NCBI GenBank assembly: GCA_037176725.1
Contig: JAZBRS010000050.1
Span: 18,556,001 to 18,620,000 of the forward strand
Source of the DNA: Posidonia oceanica
Taxonomy: Eukaryota; Streptophyta; Magnoliopsida; Alismatales; Posidoniaceae
DNA length: 64,000 nt
Direction: 5' to 3'
The notes under the pieces are model-generated. The model did no database searches. It was given only the letters and a program-made list of their open reading frames with translations, and had not been told where the DNA came from. Positions 1 through 11,306 of the stretch are shown here, piece by piece. Every line of letters starts with the position of its first letter. Positions within the stretch are counted from its first letter, which is position 1. Both the position numbers and the translations under genes were made by a program.

Positions 1-159
1 CAGCAGAACATGCAGCAGTATCATCAGCAGCAGAGCAGACAGGAGAAGTTGCCAGAACTGAGGCCGCGCGCCGAGGATACAGAAACTCTTGAGGACATGG
101 ACCAGGTCGAGCAGTCCGAGCCGGTCAACGTGTGCTACCTCAAGAAGTACTATCAGTAG
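1..159 (+). pseudogene. gag-pol remnant with pol deleted, C-terminus of the polyprotein (element A)
   Basis: A frame open from the window edge ends in YLKKYYQ and TAG at 157-159. The tail (ctt gag gac atg gac..., 88-159) matches the extreme C-terminus of the F and B polyproteins (28315-28387 and 48758-48830). The 5' part, up to GGATACAGAAACTC near 90, instead matches the Gln/Ala/His-rich linker before RT in F (about 24850-24893) and B. The two come together directly, so RT, both RNase H domains and integrase (about 3.4 kb) are missing. The frame stays open across the joint, giving a Gln-rich peptide fused to the pol tail. It encodes no enzyme. Whether the deletion arose during reverse transcription or later cannot be told. 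Confidence 0.8.
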
Positions 160-1501
160 CTGAAAGTAGCCATTGCGGATCCTTCCTCCCACTTGTCATA
201 TCTTCACCACTTGCATGTCTTCGCCTCTCTTTTCGCTCTATCTCCTCCCCACTTCACTTCATCCACTCTCTTGCATTTCCTGACATTGCAGCACTCCTGT
301 GCATCCCTGCTCATCTCGTTCACATTCCTCATCAAATCATGCATTGCATAGCTGCCCGGTGATGAAAACCGGAGGTGCTTGCCTGCTGCGAAAGGAGTCT
401 CCCGACCTCACCCGATGCTACTTAGGTGTCTTGACTAGTGAGGGAGCCACCACTCAATGAGAGCGGGCGAAATGCCCAAACCCCTAAGGACTTACGCCCT
501 TTAGAAGAGTGCTAGGTGTTAGCCAGAGAGCAGTACGTATCCCAGCCTAGATGTGCGGAAAAAGAGAGAGAAAGAGAGAGCCAAAAATCTGTACCCGAAA
601 GACCCTAACGCCCATCTCCCCTGGGGGAGGGGACAGCGGAAACCTGTAAGCCAAAAAAAGGAAAATGAAAAAGAAAAAAGGAACGAAAAAAGAAAAAAAA
701 ACAAAAGGAGAATGATAGAAAAGAAAAGGGAGAGGGGGGGAAAGGCCCCATTCTCGCAAAAAAAAAAAAGGGAAAGAAAAAAAAGAAAAAAAGAAGAAGA
801 GAATAAAGGCAGGCCGCGTAACCCCGCACCTCTCACCTACCCCAGAAAGGAGTCAAAGCCCGGGTCGAGTCCTCCTTGCTTCCAAAATAGGAATGAGGAG
901 AGCTCTGCACACCGACATTAAAAAAAAGAGAGAAGAAAGAGGTAGGAGTGAGTGTAAGTCCTTGAGAGTTTGACATGGAGCCCGTCTTCTCTACACCACC
1001 ACCAAACATCACCAACATCCTTTACTCGAGTGCCACCAACAAGTTAGGAGTCTGAGTAGAGTCCGGTGAGTTAAGGACCGCTCCCTTTCCATACAGCAGG
1101 CACCAAAGCACCCCGATACTGAGGGCAAACTACACCAAATCACACGCATCTGCATTTTCCAGTCATCTCCACCCTCTCTGATCATCCCACTCCGCAATGG
1201 CTTACTCCAGCGCTGAGACAGTACCTCTACTTAGCATGCGTTGGCACCGTCAGGCTGCGACTACCCGGGGTTCCCAACAGTCCCCGCCACATCAACAGAA
1301 TGCCCTTATGCTTATACATGTTCAATTGCCATAGTCTGAATGTTTACTGCTAAATGTGTTGCACCTATTTCTACCAGTTTCAGAATCTGCTTCCCTATGA
1401 TGGTTTTGTGCCTACATGAGCTCTGATAATTCACAGTCTTGGCAAACAGGTATCTGAAGACTCTTGTAACAGCCGTCTGCCCACATCCTGCAATTTGTGC
1501 A
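160..1501 (+). other. Spacer between pol and the PMD-like ORF (element A)
   Basis: This is non-coding and collinear with 28388-29905 (F) and 48831-50359 (B). It has a pyrimidine-rich start, a block with GTGAGGGAGCCACC near 441, a strongly purine-biased stretch at about 550-815 (runs of AAAGAGAG and poly-A), and a closing part ending in the copy-conserved CAG|GTATCTGA at 1447-1456, about 50 bases before the ORF start. Short frames over the purine stretch are low-complexity artefacts. The CAG|GTA site could be a splice acceptor for a separate PMD transcript; this is inference. Confidence 0.6.
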
Positions 1502-2704
1502 ATGGGTTTCCCCACCTTGGTAACCCCCACACACTGCTCCGAGATCCTGCGAGAATGGATCGGCAAGCTTACAAAAGATGACTGTGAGAAGCTGCGCCTG
1601 TGGGGCATTCCGACCAAACTGCTCAGGGCTGCTGATGTAGAGGTGAGCCGCCATCTCCTGTGTGCCGCTGCGCGATTCTGGAAACCAGCACACCATGTCT
1701 TCCGTTTCGGCAGAACTGAACTAACACCTACACTAGAAGAAGTGCGCCGGATCTGCGGCTTTTCCAAGATCTTGGGGCCGCCCATCTTCATGAGGCGTGA
1801 CGGATACTTGGCAGTCCTGAAACAGCTGACCAGCCTCTCTACCCAAAGTTGCCAGCAGAAGCTGATTTGTACTAGCGGGCCCATGCCTCTGCTTCGCCTA
1901 GCGTACTTTGATGATATTGTGGAAAAGCGCACTGAACTCGGAGACGAGCTGTGGCTCCGAGGGTTTGTCACCCGTTTCCTAGGCGAGCTGGTCTTTACTC
2001 ATGGCAAGGTAACAGTGGCCGTCGAGATCGCTGAAATAGCACTCGCCGTGGTGACTCGCCAGATAGACCTAGCACCGGTTGTCTTGGCAGAAACCTACCG
2101 CGGTCTGGACCGCATCTCGCATCGCTGCCGCCACTTTCATGGTTGCGGATCATTCATTCAGGTCTGGCTAGCGGCGCACACTGAGATAGACCTTCTGCGC
2201 CCCCAAGTGCATGCTTTCGAGGCCTACTGCAGCAGCGGCCATGCCAAGGCAGTCAAGAGCGTCAAGGAAGAATATGAAAGGCTATCGGGACTGACAGACG
2301 ACACAGTCACATGTCGCATCATTCCTTCTGCAGCCGAAGCATTCACTGTCTTCTTCAACACACGCGACATGCGTTTGGCTGTGCTACCAGGATTTACTGC
2401 GGGTGTAGAATATCACCCTATCAGAGTCATGCGTCAGTTCGGCTTCCAGCAAGACGCCTTTGTCGACAGCACAGCGCCTAAGCTCCTTCAAGAATATCCC
2501 CTCAGTACAATTACCCCCACGAAGGAGCTGGCCAACCTGATGTAGCATGGGATGCGATCAACAGACATCGCTGCAATAAGAGGTGTAGGGTGTACCCCTG
2601 AGTACCTCACTGAAGTGCAGGACCTCTGGCCCATTGACGAAGTCCCGCCGAGCGGTCCCTTGTTCCCTGACTCTGGAAGATCAAAGAAGGCCCGAATCAG
2701 CTAG
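1502..2704 (+). pseudogene. PMD-like third ORF of element A (one in-frame stop)
   Basis: This is a 401-codon frame including the stop, collinear and equal in length to those at 29906-31108 and 50360-51562. The start at 1502 is chosen because all three copies have ATGGG there, followed by conserved TLVTP.HCS. The best landmark is around residues 57-85: RFWKPAHHVF, then a TELTPTLEEVRRICGF-like stretch, resembling the W...F...E.TPTLEE signature of plant mobile domain/DUF7745-type proteins, which occur both in host genes and in plant transposons. The C-terminus is short and basic (SKKARIS). A TAG at 2543-2545 interrupts the last 53 codons; beyond it the frame stays open and similar to B. By eye the protein is roughly 70-75% identical to B. 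The molecular function is unknown. Confidence 0.75.
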
Positions 2705-3102
2705 AGCCATCATGCAGCTGCCACTCTGTCTTCCTTTCAAGTTGTGCTGTACTTTTTGGCCTGTCACGAGCATGTAACCAACAATTCTATCAATGCAAAA
2801 CTGTTTTGCGCTGGCTGTTCACATTTCAAAGCTGATCATGCATTCCATGCTCCTCGTCGCTCACGTCCGGAGGCCCCTTGGCCCGACTGATTGCTCGCAT
2901 GACGCAGGAAAATCCTCAGCAAACGACCCAGGCTCCAGGACCTCTGCGAACCCGCGCCGTCCGACCTACCACCGGACATCCCCGGCTGAGTCTCCTTTGG
3001 GCTGGTACCCCAAACTACTCGTCTGACAAACACGTCAGTTTTGTCCACCCTTTCGCTTTTCTCGATACCAGGGACGTTTTGACCAACCCGTGGTATCATC
3101 CT

Positions 3103-3139
3103 GATACCAGGGGCATCTTTTCAGATGCCCCGCGGTATC
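3103..3139 (+). other. Inverted repeat (stem-loop) after the PMD-like ORF, element A
   Basis: GATACC with GGGGCATCT pairs with AGATGCCCC and GGTATC, giving two helices of 9 and 6 bp with a short internal mismatch and a 4-5-base loop. GATACC also pairs with GGTATC at 3092-3097 just upstream, so two exclusive folds exist. B and F keep GATACC.GGGGCATCTTTT at the same place. Confidence 0.6.
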
Positions 3140-3267
3140 TCACCCTTGTTCTCATTCCCTCTTTGCCGGCCGATAAGTCCGATATCTTATCGCCTTTCCC
3201 AATCAATCAATCTCATCATTATCTCATCTCCTCTTTGCCGGCCGATAAGTCCGATATCTTATCACCC

Positions 3268-3560
3268 TTTTTCAATCAAGCTCTCATCATTACCTCATCC
3301 CCCTTCTTTAGCATTAGCTCTCATCATTACCTCGTCCCCCTTCTTTAGCATTAGTTCTCATCATTACCTCATCCCCCTTCTTTAGCATTAGTTCTCATCA
3401 TTACCTCACCCCCCTTCTTTAGCAATAACTCTCATCATTACCTCATCTCCCTCTTTAGAAGTAGCTTCTCATCATTACCTCACGCCCCTTCTTTAGCAAT
3501 AACTCTCATCATTACCTCATCTCCCTCTTTAGAACTAGCCTCTCATCATGATCTCATCCC
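3268..3560 (+). repeat. 37-bp tandem repeat (CTCATCATTACCTC... unit)
   Basis: Seven or so direct copies start CTCATCATTACCTC and end in TTCTTTAGCA. The spacing between successive CTCATCATT motifs is about 37 bp. Some copies carry CTCTTTAGAA variants and are shorter. It lies in the 3' region of element A and is not coding. Confidence 0.85.
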
Positions 3561-3677
3561 CTCTTATCAAGCATCCAAGCACTCATCAATCAATCATTCC
3601 GCAATCAATTATTCAGCATTCAATCACTCATCAACCAATCACTCATCACCCGATCATTCATCAATCAAGCATTCTAG

Positions 3678-4965
3678 GCTGATATCCTAAACTATCAACA
3701 ATCAAGTACCCTCAGGCTGATATTCCTAAACTATCTACTCTCAGGCTGATATTCCTAAACTATCTACTCTCAGGCTGATATTCCTAAACTATCTATTCTC
3801 AGGCTGATATCCTAAACTATCTACTCTCAGGCTGATATTCCTAAACTATCTATTCTCAGGCTGATATCCTAAACTATCTATTCTCAGGCTGATATTCCTA
3901 AACTATCTATCTTCTGGCCGATCTATGGTTGGCCCGCAGTTGTGTTATACGGCTGACATCCAGTAACTGTCCCTCGCAATGCCGCTAGGCTGATAACCTA
4001 AACTATCGATCTAGGCTGATAACCTAAACTATCGCTAGGCTGATATCCTAAACTATCTATCTAGGCTGATATCCTAAACTATCCGGTATTTGCGTTATAC
4101 GGCTGACATCCAGTAACTGTCCCTCGTAATTGCCCTTTCCAGTTGATAGGACTGTAAACTATCGATCTAGGCTGATATCATAAACTATCTATCTGGGCTG
4201 ATATCCTAAACTATCGACCTAGGCTGATAACCTAAACTATCGATCTAGGCTGATATCCTAAACTATCTATGGCAATTACGTTATACGGCTGATATCCAGT
4301 AACTATCCCTTGCAATTGCTCTTTCCAGTTGATAGGACTGTAAACTATCTCTAGGCTGGTAACCTAAACTATCGATCTAGGCTGATATCCTAAACTATCG
4401 ATCTAGGCTGATAACCTAAACTATCGATCTAGGCTGATAACCTAAACTATCGCCAGGCTGATATCCTAAACTATCGATCTAGGCTGATATCCTAAACTAT
4501 CTATCGCAATTGCATTATACGGCTGACATCCAGTAACTGTCCCTCGCAATGCCGCTAGACTGATAACCTAAACTATCGATCTAGGCTGATAACCTAAACT
4601 ATCGCTAGGCTGATATCCTAAACTATCTATCTAGGCTGATATCCTAAACAATCCGGCATTTGCGTTATACGGCTGATATCCAGTAACTATCACTCATGGT
4701 TTGCCCTTTCCAGTTGATAGGACTGTAAACTATCGATCTAGGCTGATAACCTAAACTATCGCTAGACTGATAACCTAAACTATCGATCTAGGCTGATATC
4801 CTAAACTATCTATGGCAACCATGTTATACGGCTGATACCCAGTAACTATCACTCACAACTGCACCTTCCGGTTGATAGGACCGTAAACTATCGTTCCGGT
4901 TGATAGGACCGTAAACTATCGCCCTCGGCTGATGATCCGAAACTCATCCGGTCGATAAGTCCGAC
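3678..4965 (+). repeat. Minisatellite of 22-28 bp units (AGGCTGATATCCTAAACTATC)
   Basis: About 40 copies of AGGCTGATATCCTAAACTATC and variants (ATAACC, ATATTCC) are joined by short CGATCT or TATTCTC linkers. A second module, TTATACGGCTGACATCCAGTAACT, recurs about every 180-200 bp (near 3942, 4091, 4281, 4513, 4665, 4828), and GATAGGACTGTAAACTATC recurs after it. This gives a higher-order period. It occupies the place that GAGGACAAG repeats fill in B and F. Confidence 0.9.
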
Positions 4966-5379
4966 AACTCATCACCTCCCCGTGCGACTTCGTCCCAAAA
5001 GACGGAGCCCCGCATCCTTCTGCGTCCGGGAAAAGGTCCACCTCTCCCGTCACGCCTTTGTGGCTTTGGCTATCCTTCTTTTCGTGGCAGGTCTGGACCT
5101 CCCGTCAAGCTCCGCAGTGCACCGCAACGTCCCTCTTCAGCGTCGTCAACATCGCCAGCGTCACCCGCGTCGCTTCGGTCCCCCCATCGGTACTAACTCC
5201 AGCACTAGCTTTTGCATGGCATCCGCATTAGCATGCATCGCATACATTGCATCTCATCCATTTGCACCTGCACATTGCACTGCGGCAACGATCCACGATG
5301 TTCGGCGCATCCACCGAATTAGTGACTCACGCCAATAGCAACCCTCTGCTCTCGCCGATCAAATGGGGTGTCCCGTCAA

Positions 5380-5428
5380 CCCTGAGCAGCGGCCTCGCTT
5401 CGCTCGGCCTCGCTCAGGGAGGGGCATC
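5380..5428 (+). promoter_or_regulatory. Stem-loop and polypurine tract (element A)
   Basis: The arms are CCCTGAGC (from 5380) and GCTCAGGG (5412-5419). An inner GGCC/GGCC pair replaces the GGTC/GACC pair of element E. The tract AGGGAGGGG (5416-5424) overlaps the 3' arm and is followed by CATC and the LTR start. A polypurine tract primes plus-strand DNA synthesis; the stem-loop role is unknown. Confidence 0.75.
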
Positions 5429-8400
5429 TGTAGACACCCCATTTTGACAGGCTGGATCGTTTGAAGCCTTCCGGTGGCTGCTGGACCCGAATCTAGACCC
5501 AAATCCACACCTTCCTCTCCTTCTTTCCCCTCAAAACAAGTCCAAACTCAACCTAAGATTACCCCCCTTTCCCGAACCTCAAAACTAACCAAAATCCATA
5601 GGAAAACTCACCCCTGATGACTTAGCAGACCCACCAAAAAGCCTGCAAAATTTCAAATCGGAACCCCTCCCAAAAACCCTAGGAAACTTAGGCAAAACTA
5701 CCCTTTTTCTACACCTCAAAACCCCTCCAAAACTTCCTCAAAACCAAACCAAAACTTTGGGACCAAAACTAGAAATCCTAGACACCACACCCACCAATTT
5801 CACCCCTTTCCGAGACCTCTAAGACCCCCTTTTGGCCAAATTATCGTTTTCTCTCTCCGGGATTATCGTTTTCTCTCTCCTCTCTCTCTCCTGATTATCG
5901 TCTCTCTTTTCATCCCCTTCTTGCCCTTTTTCTGGCGTGGCTGTGGGCCCCCTTTGTACTCCTATCCCTTCTCTATCTTATTCCTATTTTTATTTTATTT
6001 TTAACATTTTTCCCGAATTTTAAAAATCTGTTCCCTCAAACCTATCTCTTTCCCCTTTTATTCTCTTTTTTTCCTTTTCTTCTTCTTTTTTCTTTTCCTT
6101 CTTCTTTCTTTTGCAAAAACCCATGAAAATCCTTAAAAATTGGTAAAACCCCAAAACATAAAAGAAACAAATCAGAATTCCAAGAAAAGCAACTAAAAAA
6201 CATTAAACAAGTGATTAAAAAACTCAAACTTAACTAAATCAAGCTAAAAAGAAAACCAAGCATGCAAACTAAAAAATGCAAAGCAAACTAAAAGAAAATA
6301 CTGTAAAATCAAGTAAAAAACTGAAATAAAGTCAGAACCTACCAAAAGTAAAAACCCCACTAAAAGAATTAAAAAAAAAAAAAACAAACCCTAAAGAGAA
6401 AGATTAAAAATCAAACACTAAAATAAGTAATTAAAGGAAGCAAAAGACTTAACCTAATAAGCATAAGAAAAACAACATAAAAACTTAATTAAAAAGAAAG
6501 AAAAGAAAAATACATTTTGAAAGACTTAAGAACACTTAATCAAACCAGAAAAATCCAACTAAAAAACTTCAAGAAAAATTAACAAATAAAAATCAAGAAA
6601 CATAGTTCAAAAAGACTTAAGGAAGAAAAGCATAAAAGACTAGAACTAAAAAGCCCAAAACCCTTTCTAATTAATATGAAAATAAATCCTAAAAATCCTA
6701 ATTAACATCCTAAAATACTTAAAAGGAAACACAATTTTAAAAACAATTTAAAAAGATTTAACCAACACTTAATCAAGTGGAAAATGAATTAATAACAAAG
6801 GAAAGCCCTAGAACCCTAATCAAGCCTAAAACACACTAATTAACCTAAAAACAGTCATTAAAAAATCCAATTAAACACCTAACCTACAACCCAATTCATC
6901 TAATATTTTTGTTTATTTTTATCTTATTTTTTCCTATTTTATTTCCCCCCTTCTTTCCATCTTTCTTTCTTTCTTCCTTTTATCTTTTCCTTTCTTCCAT
7001 ACTGGGCTCATCAGCCCGTCTCCCTTTTTTTTCTTTTTTTTCAAACGCCAGCCCAGTCCACAGCTACAGCACCTTCTTCCTCCTTCCTCTCCCGCGTGCC
7101 AGCTGCTACAGTGTCCGCTGGCCTGCAGCTCTGCCCGGCCTGCCACCTCCTGCTCGAGCCGGACTAGCGTGCGCCGAAGCGTCGTCCTTGCTCCTGTCGT
7201 CGCCGCAGCATTCAATGGCCGGCTGACCTGCAAAACCAAGGATGGAAGTCGGCGGAATTCAGGGGGAAAAGAGGAGAAATCAGAGGCTAAAACGGGAGGA
7301 AAAGAGAGGAGAAAAGATCGAGAGTTCGTCCCGGAGAGGGACCGAGCTTTCCAGAGAGATCCCCAGCAAGCGAGAGCCCGCTTTCTCCCTCAGAAAATCC
7401 ACCAAAAAACGCAGGACTCCCGCCTCTTCCTTCCACTGAAAACCAACACCCAAACTCCTCCAGAACAACTCAGAACCCATCCCCGAATCTCACCCACATC
7501 TCCTGCAACTCTCCCCTTCCTTCCCATAGCAAAAGCAACCCGCATTTCGCCCTCGAATCCACCTGAAAGTCGGCAGAAGCCCAGCACAACCCACTCCAAA
7601 ATTCCCAACTCCACAGCCCATCAAATCCTTCCAAACTCCACCACCGAACTCCCCAGTACACCAGCTCTTCAAACCACCTGAGCCTCAGCCCTAACCCTCA
7701 CCACAGCCGGAGCCCTCCACCACAAACACCTGTCCCGACTCTGACCAGAAAATCACCTCCATCAGCAAACTTCCAACCCAGTCCACCACGACCCAATTCA
7801 ACCACCCACACACCTTCACCAGACGTCCAGCAAGTCGCCGGTTCCTCCCTACTGATCTAGAGGGCAGAGAACACCTCCACCCACCTCCTGCTGCCTTCTG
7901 TGAACCCACAGAAGTGAACTCTTGCTCCAGCCTTCGAAGCTCAGTCCCAGAGATCCAGCGAGCTCCGGAGGACTTCACTGAGTCGATCGCAGTGCTCCCG
8001 AGCCATCGACAGCACCCGCAGTGACCAGACGATCACCGCCGGCGACCTCTGAATCAGCCGACGTCGGGAGGACACCTCGGCTGCCCAAACAGGTAACCAC
8101 TAACCTCCTTGGCTCCCTCTCCCTCCTCTGATGCTTCTCCGCCAGTCAGAGCCAGCCCTCCGGCCCTCCTGCTCCAGCGGCGTCTCGCCGGCCAGATCTT
8201 CTTCTCCGGCGCCGGCCGCTTGCCTCCCGGGCGCTCCAGCCGCTGGAACGCCGCTCCGACGCCTCCCAGAGCTCCGCACGGTCGCCGGCTACGCCCTCCG
8301 CCGATCTGCGCTCCCTCAGCCTCCCCTGTCAGCGGCCACGAGCGCTGCAACCTCGGTTGCTACAGTGTTCGTCGCCGCCGACGAAACACTGTGCATTTAT

Positions 8401-11306
8401 TTTTCGTTTATATGGTTTTTAAGTGAATATTGCATGTTTTAGTTTAAGTTTTCTTATTATTGTGTTTCAGCCCTTCTGCCATTTATTTTGCTTAGTTTTT
8501 AATTAAATACCATGCTGAATTGCAAAATATGTTTCTGTTTTTCTATATTTGCCTTTTAGTCCTGTTACTGTGCTGTGCTGTTATAAAATTTTATGTTTTG
8601 GTCCCTCTACTTTCCATTATTGCATGTAAGTCCTGTCCTAGGTCAGTTCATTTATTTACACACATTTTGTCATATTGCATTGCATTTCAGATCCCTGTTT
8701 TATGTCATTTTTGCATCTTAGTCCACTGCACTTTAGGAACTTAGCTTTTATTTTCTCATTTTGCATACTGCATTGCATTTTTCACCTTCTGGCTTTGCAT
8801 ATTTGCATTTGGGTCCATTTTAAATGGACAGTAACCATTTGGCATGCATTTTAGCTTATTACATTACATTTTTACCCCTGATTTTTCCAAGTATTGCATT
8901 TCAGTCCCCAGATCATGATTCCAGAGCATGTTTTCCATATAAAATTGCATTTCCGGACCCTGCATGATTTAAAAATCACACATAGACCCTTGCATCCTTT
9001 GGAAACCATGTAAAAAGACTGTTTTGCCCCTAAGTTGCATTTTAACTCCTATGCTTGCAAAAATTGCATGTAGGCCCTCCACTTGCATTCCCGGACTCCC
9101 CAGAACCCCCGTTTTCTGGAAAATTTGCATTTCAGCCCCTTTCTTTCTTCAAAAATGCTTTTGAACTTCTGTTCTTTCCAAATTGCTTTTCCATATCTTT
9201 TCTTGCCTTTTGCATGCATTCTGCGCTCATTTAATCTTGCATTTAAGCGTCCCCCTTGCATACACTAGGCACTTTTAACTCCCCTTCACTTGGGAGGACC
9301 TTCAGCACACCCCTAGGACCTCCTGAACACTTAGATCTGTTCTTCTCTCTTGTTCTGGCCCTTCTGCTCCGAAGCTACGATATCTTTCAATCCGACCGTT
9401 GGATCTCCTCGAGTAAGCTGCCCAGGCGACCGCAGCGAAGCACTCTTCAGCATGGACCAAGCAGATCTCCGATCAGACTCCCGGATCTCCAGGTATGTTC
9501 TCCTGAACCCCTGCATTGCATTCATTTGCATGCCATTTGCACCGTTTTGCGTGTCCTTTAGTTTTTCGCCTCGTTTTGCGTGCAGTCTTGTTTTCTCGCA
9601 CCGTTTTACGTGCCGCCTCTTTGCCTTGCACCGTTTTGCGTGCCCTTTAGTTTTTTCGCCTCGTTTTGCGTGCAGTCTTGTTTTCTCGCATCGTTTTGCG
9701 TGCCGCTTCTTTGTCTTGCTCCGTTTTGCGTGCCCTTTAGTTTTTTCGCCTTGTTTTGCGTGCAGTCTTGTTTTCTCACTCCGTTTTGCGTGCCGCCTCT
9801 TTGCCTTGCACCGTTTTGCGTGCCCTTTAGTTTTTTCGCCTCGTTTTGCGTGCAGTCTTGTTTTCTCGCACCGTTTTGCGTGCCGCTTCTTTGTCTTGCT
9901 CCGTTTTGCGTGCAGTCTTTTTTTCTCGCACCGTTTTGCGTGCCGCTTCTTTGTCTTGCTCCGTTTTGCGTGCCCTTTAGTTTTTTCGCCTCGTTTTGCG
10001 TGCAGTCTTGTTTTCTCGCTCCGTTTTGCGTGCCGTCTCTTTGCCTTGCACCGTTTTGGCGTGCCCTTTAGTTTTTTTCCGCCTCGTTTTGCGTGCAGTC
10101 TTGTTTTCTCGCACCGTTTTACGTGCCGCTTCTTTGTCTTGCTCCGTTTTGCGTGTCCTTTAGTTTTTTCGCCTCGTTTTGCGTGCAGTCTTGTTTTCTC
10201 ACTCCGTTTTGCGTGCCGCCTCTTTGCCTTGCACCGTTTTGGCGTGCCCTTTAGTTTTTTTTTCGCCTCGTTTTGCGTGCAGTCTTATTTTCTCGTGCTG
10301 TTTTGCGCGCCCTTTAGTTTTCTCGCTCCGTTTTGCGTGCTTTCAAGTTTCCTCGCTCCGTTTTGCGTGCCGCTTCTTTGTCTTGCCTCGTTTTGTGTGC
10401 AGTCTTGTTTTCTTGCACCGTTTTGCGTGCCCTTTCGTTTTCTCGTCCTGTCTTGCGTGCCCTTGTTTTTCTTGCCCGGTTTTGCGCCCTTCTTTCGTTT
10501 TCCGCACCGTTTTGCGTCCTTGTTCCGTTCCTTGCATCATTCTGCATGTCAACCTTGTTTTCGCATCTTTTCGCATTCTTGTTTCGTTCCTCGCACTGAT
10601 TTACGCCGTTTTCTCTTGTGTGTCGCTTGCATTGCCTGTTTTCCCCGCCGTTTTGTTTTATCGCCCGCATTTGCATATAGGGCAGTGATGCTTACTGTCC
10701 GGAGTTCCCACGAGTTAGGTTCCGCCCGGTTCCGAACACAGACAGCGTTGCTGAGCGCTTAGATTGCACGTTTACTTTCCTGCACTGCATTCCCCCACTT
10801 AGAGCACACCTTTGAGCATTTAGACAGGCATTCATTGGCACTTAGGCATTTAAAATCTGCATTTCCCTGCATATGCGAGCGTAAGCCTAGAAAGACCGAT
10901 TCTCGGGCGTGTCGGGGGTGCCTAACACCTTCCCCGCGCGTAACAGGAGTCCTTACCCTCTCTTGGCCCGCAATGACTATATTGCCCTTGTCCTAGGCAC
11001 GAGTCACATCAATTGCATTCATTTGCATCTCATTTCTTTTGCATTGCCCCGCATTGCATCTTTTGCTCGGTTTTGCGCGATTATTCACGCATTTCCCCGG
11101 TTTTCCTCGTCTTCCGATTTAATAGAATTGGTGGCGACTCCGACTTTGTCTTGTCTTCTTCTTTTCTTTCCCTTTTTCCCTCTTTTAAATGTTTTCGAGT
11201 TAGGTCTTCCTTCTCGGACATAGCCGCTAATAGTGAGCCTGACTCCGATCGGTGCATGCGAGCTTTGGCAACGTGCATGGACGATCCGAACACTGGGATT
11301 GCTACA
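5429..11306 (+). repeat. 3' LTR of element A, unusually long (5.88 kb)
   Basis: It starts TGTAGACACCCC right after the polypurine tract and ends ...GGATTGCTACA. The last ~650 bp match the LTR ends of B, D and F (TGATGCTTACTG, GGGGTGCCTAACACCTTCCCC, GGTGGCGACTCC, CGTGCATGGACGATC). The first 5 kb does not match them closely, and the GTCCAACGTTGGAC cassettes are absent. It contains an A-rich, G-poor block (about 6120-6900), a C-rich block (about 7370-8050), a GC-rich block (8100-8360), a T-rich block with spaced TTGCAT (8400-9260) and a 30-bp minisatellite (9540-10650). I cannot exclude an old insertion inside it, since only one LTR of A is visible. Confidence 0.7.
9540..10650 (+). repeat. 30-bp minisatellite in the LTR of A (CCGTTTTGCGTGC units)
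   Basis: More than 30 copies of a 30-bp unit beginning [TC]CGTTTTGCGTGC, in several tail types (CCTTTAGTTTTTTCGC, AGTCTTGTTTTCTCGC, CGCTTCTTTGTCTTGC) that alternate in a higher-order pattern. Because the period is a multiple of three, long frames run through it with a ten-residue periodicity; these are not genes. The LTRs of B, D and F have short degenerate traces (GCATCGTTTTTCGC) at the same relative place. Confidence 0.9.

Larger units (their letters stand above)
2705..5415 (+). other. Minisatellite-rich 3' region of element A
   Basis: Non-coding DNA between the PMD-like ORF and the polypurine tract. About 2960-3140 matches the equivalent place in F and B (GGGCTGGTACCCC, GATACCAGGGGCATC). 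Then come two tandem arrays (annotated separately), then a final part (about 5180-5415) similar to 54060-54270 of B, including GGTGTCCCGTC and the CCTGAGCAGC stem-loop. The region is collinear with the 3' regions of B and F, but the tandem repeats are unrelated. Hypervariable repeat-bearing 3' regions are a known trait of Tat/Ogre elements. Confidence 0.7.
1..11306 (+). mobile_element. Element A: 3' part of a Tat/Ogre-like Ty3/gypsy retrotransposon (nonautonomous copy)
   Basis: The left end lies outside the window. In order it holds the last codons of a pol-deleted polyprotein, a spacer, a PMD-like ORF, a minisatellite-rich 3' region, a polypurine tract (5416-5424) and a 3' LTR (5429-11306). 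The plan matches elements B and F, but the sequence is clearly more diverged and the LTR is much longer. The LTR end TACA at 11306 is followed at once by sequence matching, in reverse, the leader of a B-like element. The simplest reading is that A inserted into the leader of minus-strand element D; GTAAG (11307-11311) would then be the right-hand target duplication. The left duplication is out of view, so this is inference. Confidence 0.8.

Noticed and set aside
553..921. A 122-codon Lys/Arg-rich frame
   Set aside because: It covers a purine-rich, A-run tract that exists in non-coding spacers of F and B with different length and phase.
1312..1971. A 219-codon minus-strand frame opposite the PMD-like ORF
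   Set aside because: It has no recognisable motif; the sense frame is collinear in three copies and the antisense one is not kept at the same length in B.
4982..5338. A 118-codon frame before LTR A
   Set aside because: It lies in the 3' region, has no homologous frame in B, and its sequence is conserved as DNA only near the polypurine tract.
9350..10762. A 470-codon open frame rich in Phe, Arg and Cys
   Set aside because: It runs through a 30-bp minisatellite whose period is a multiple of three; other frames are also open and the translation is a ten-residue repeat.
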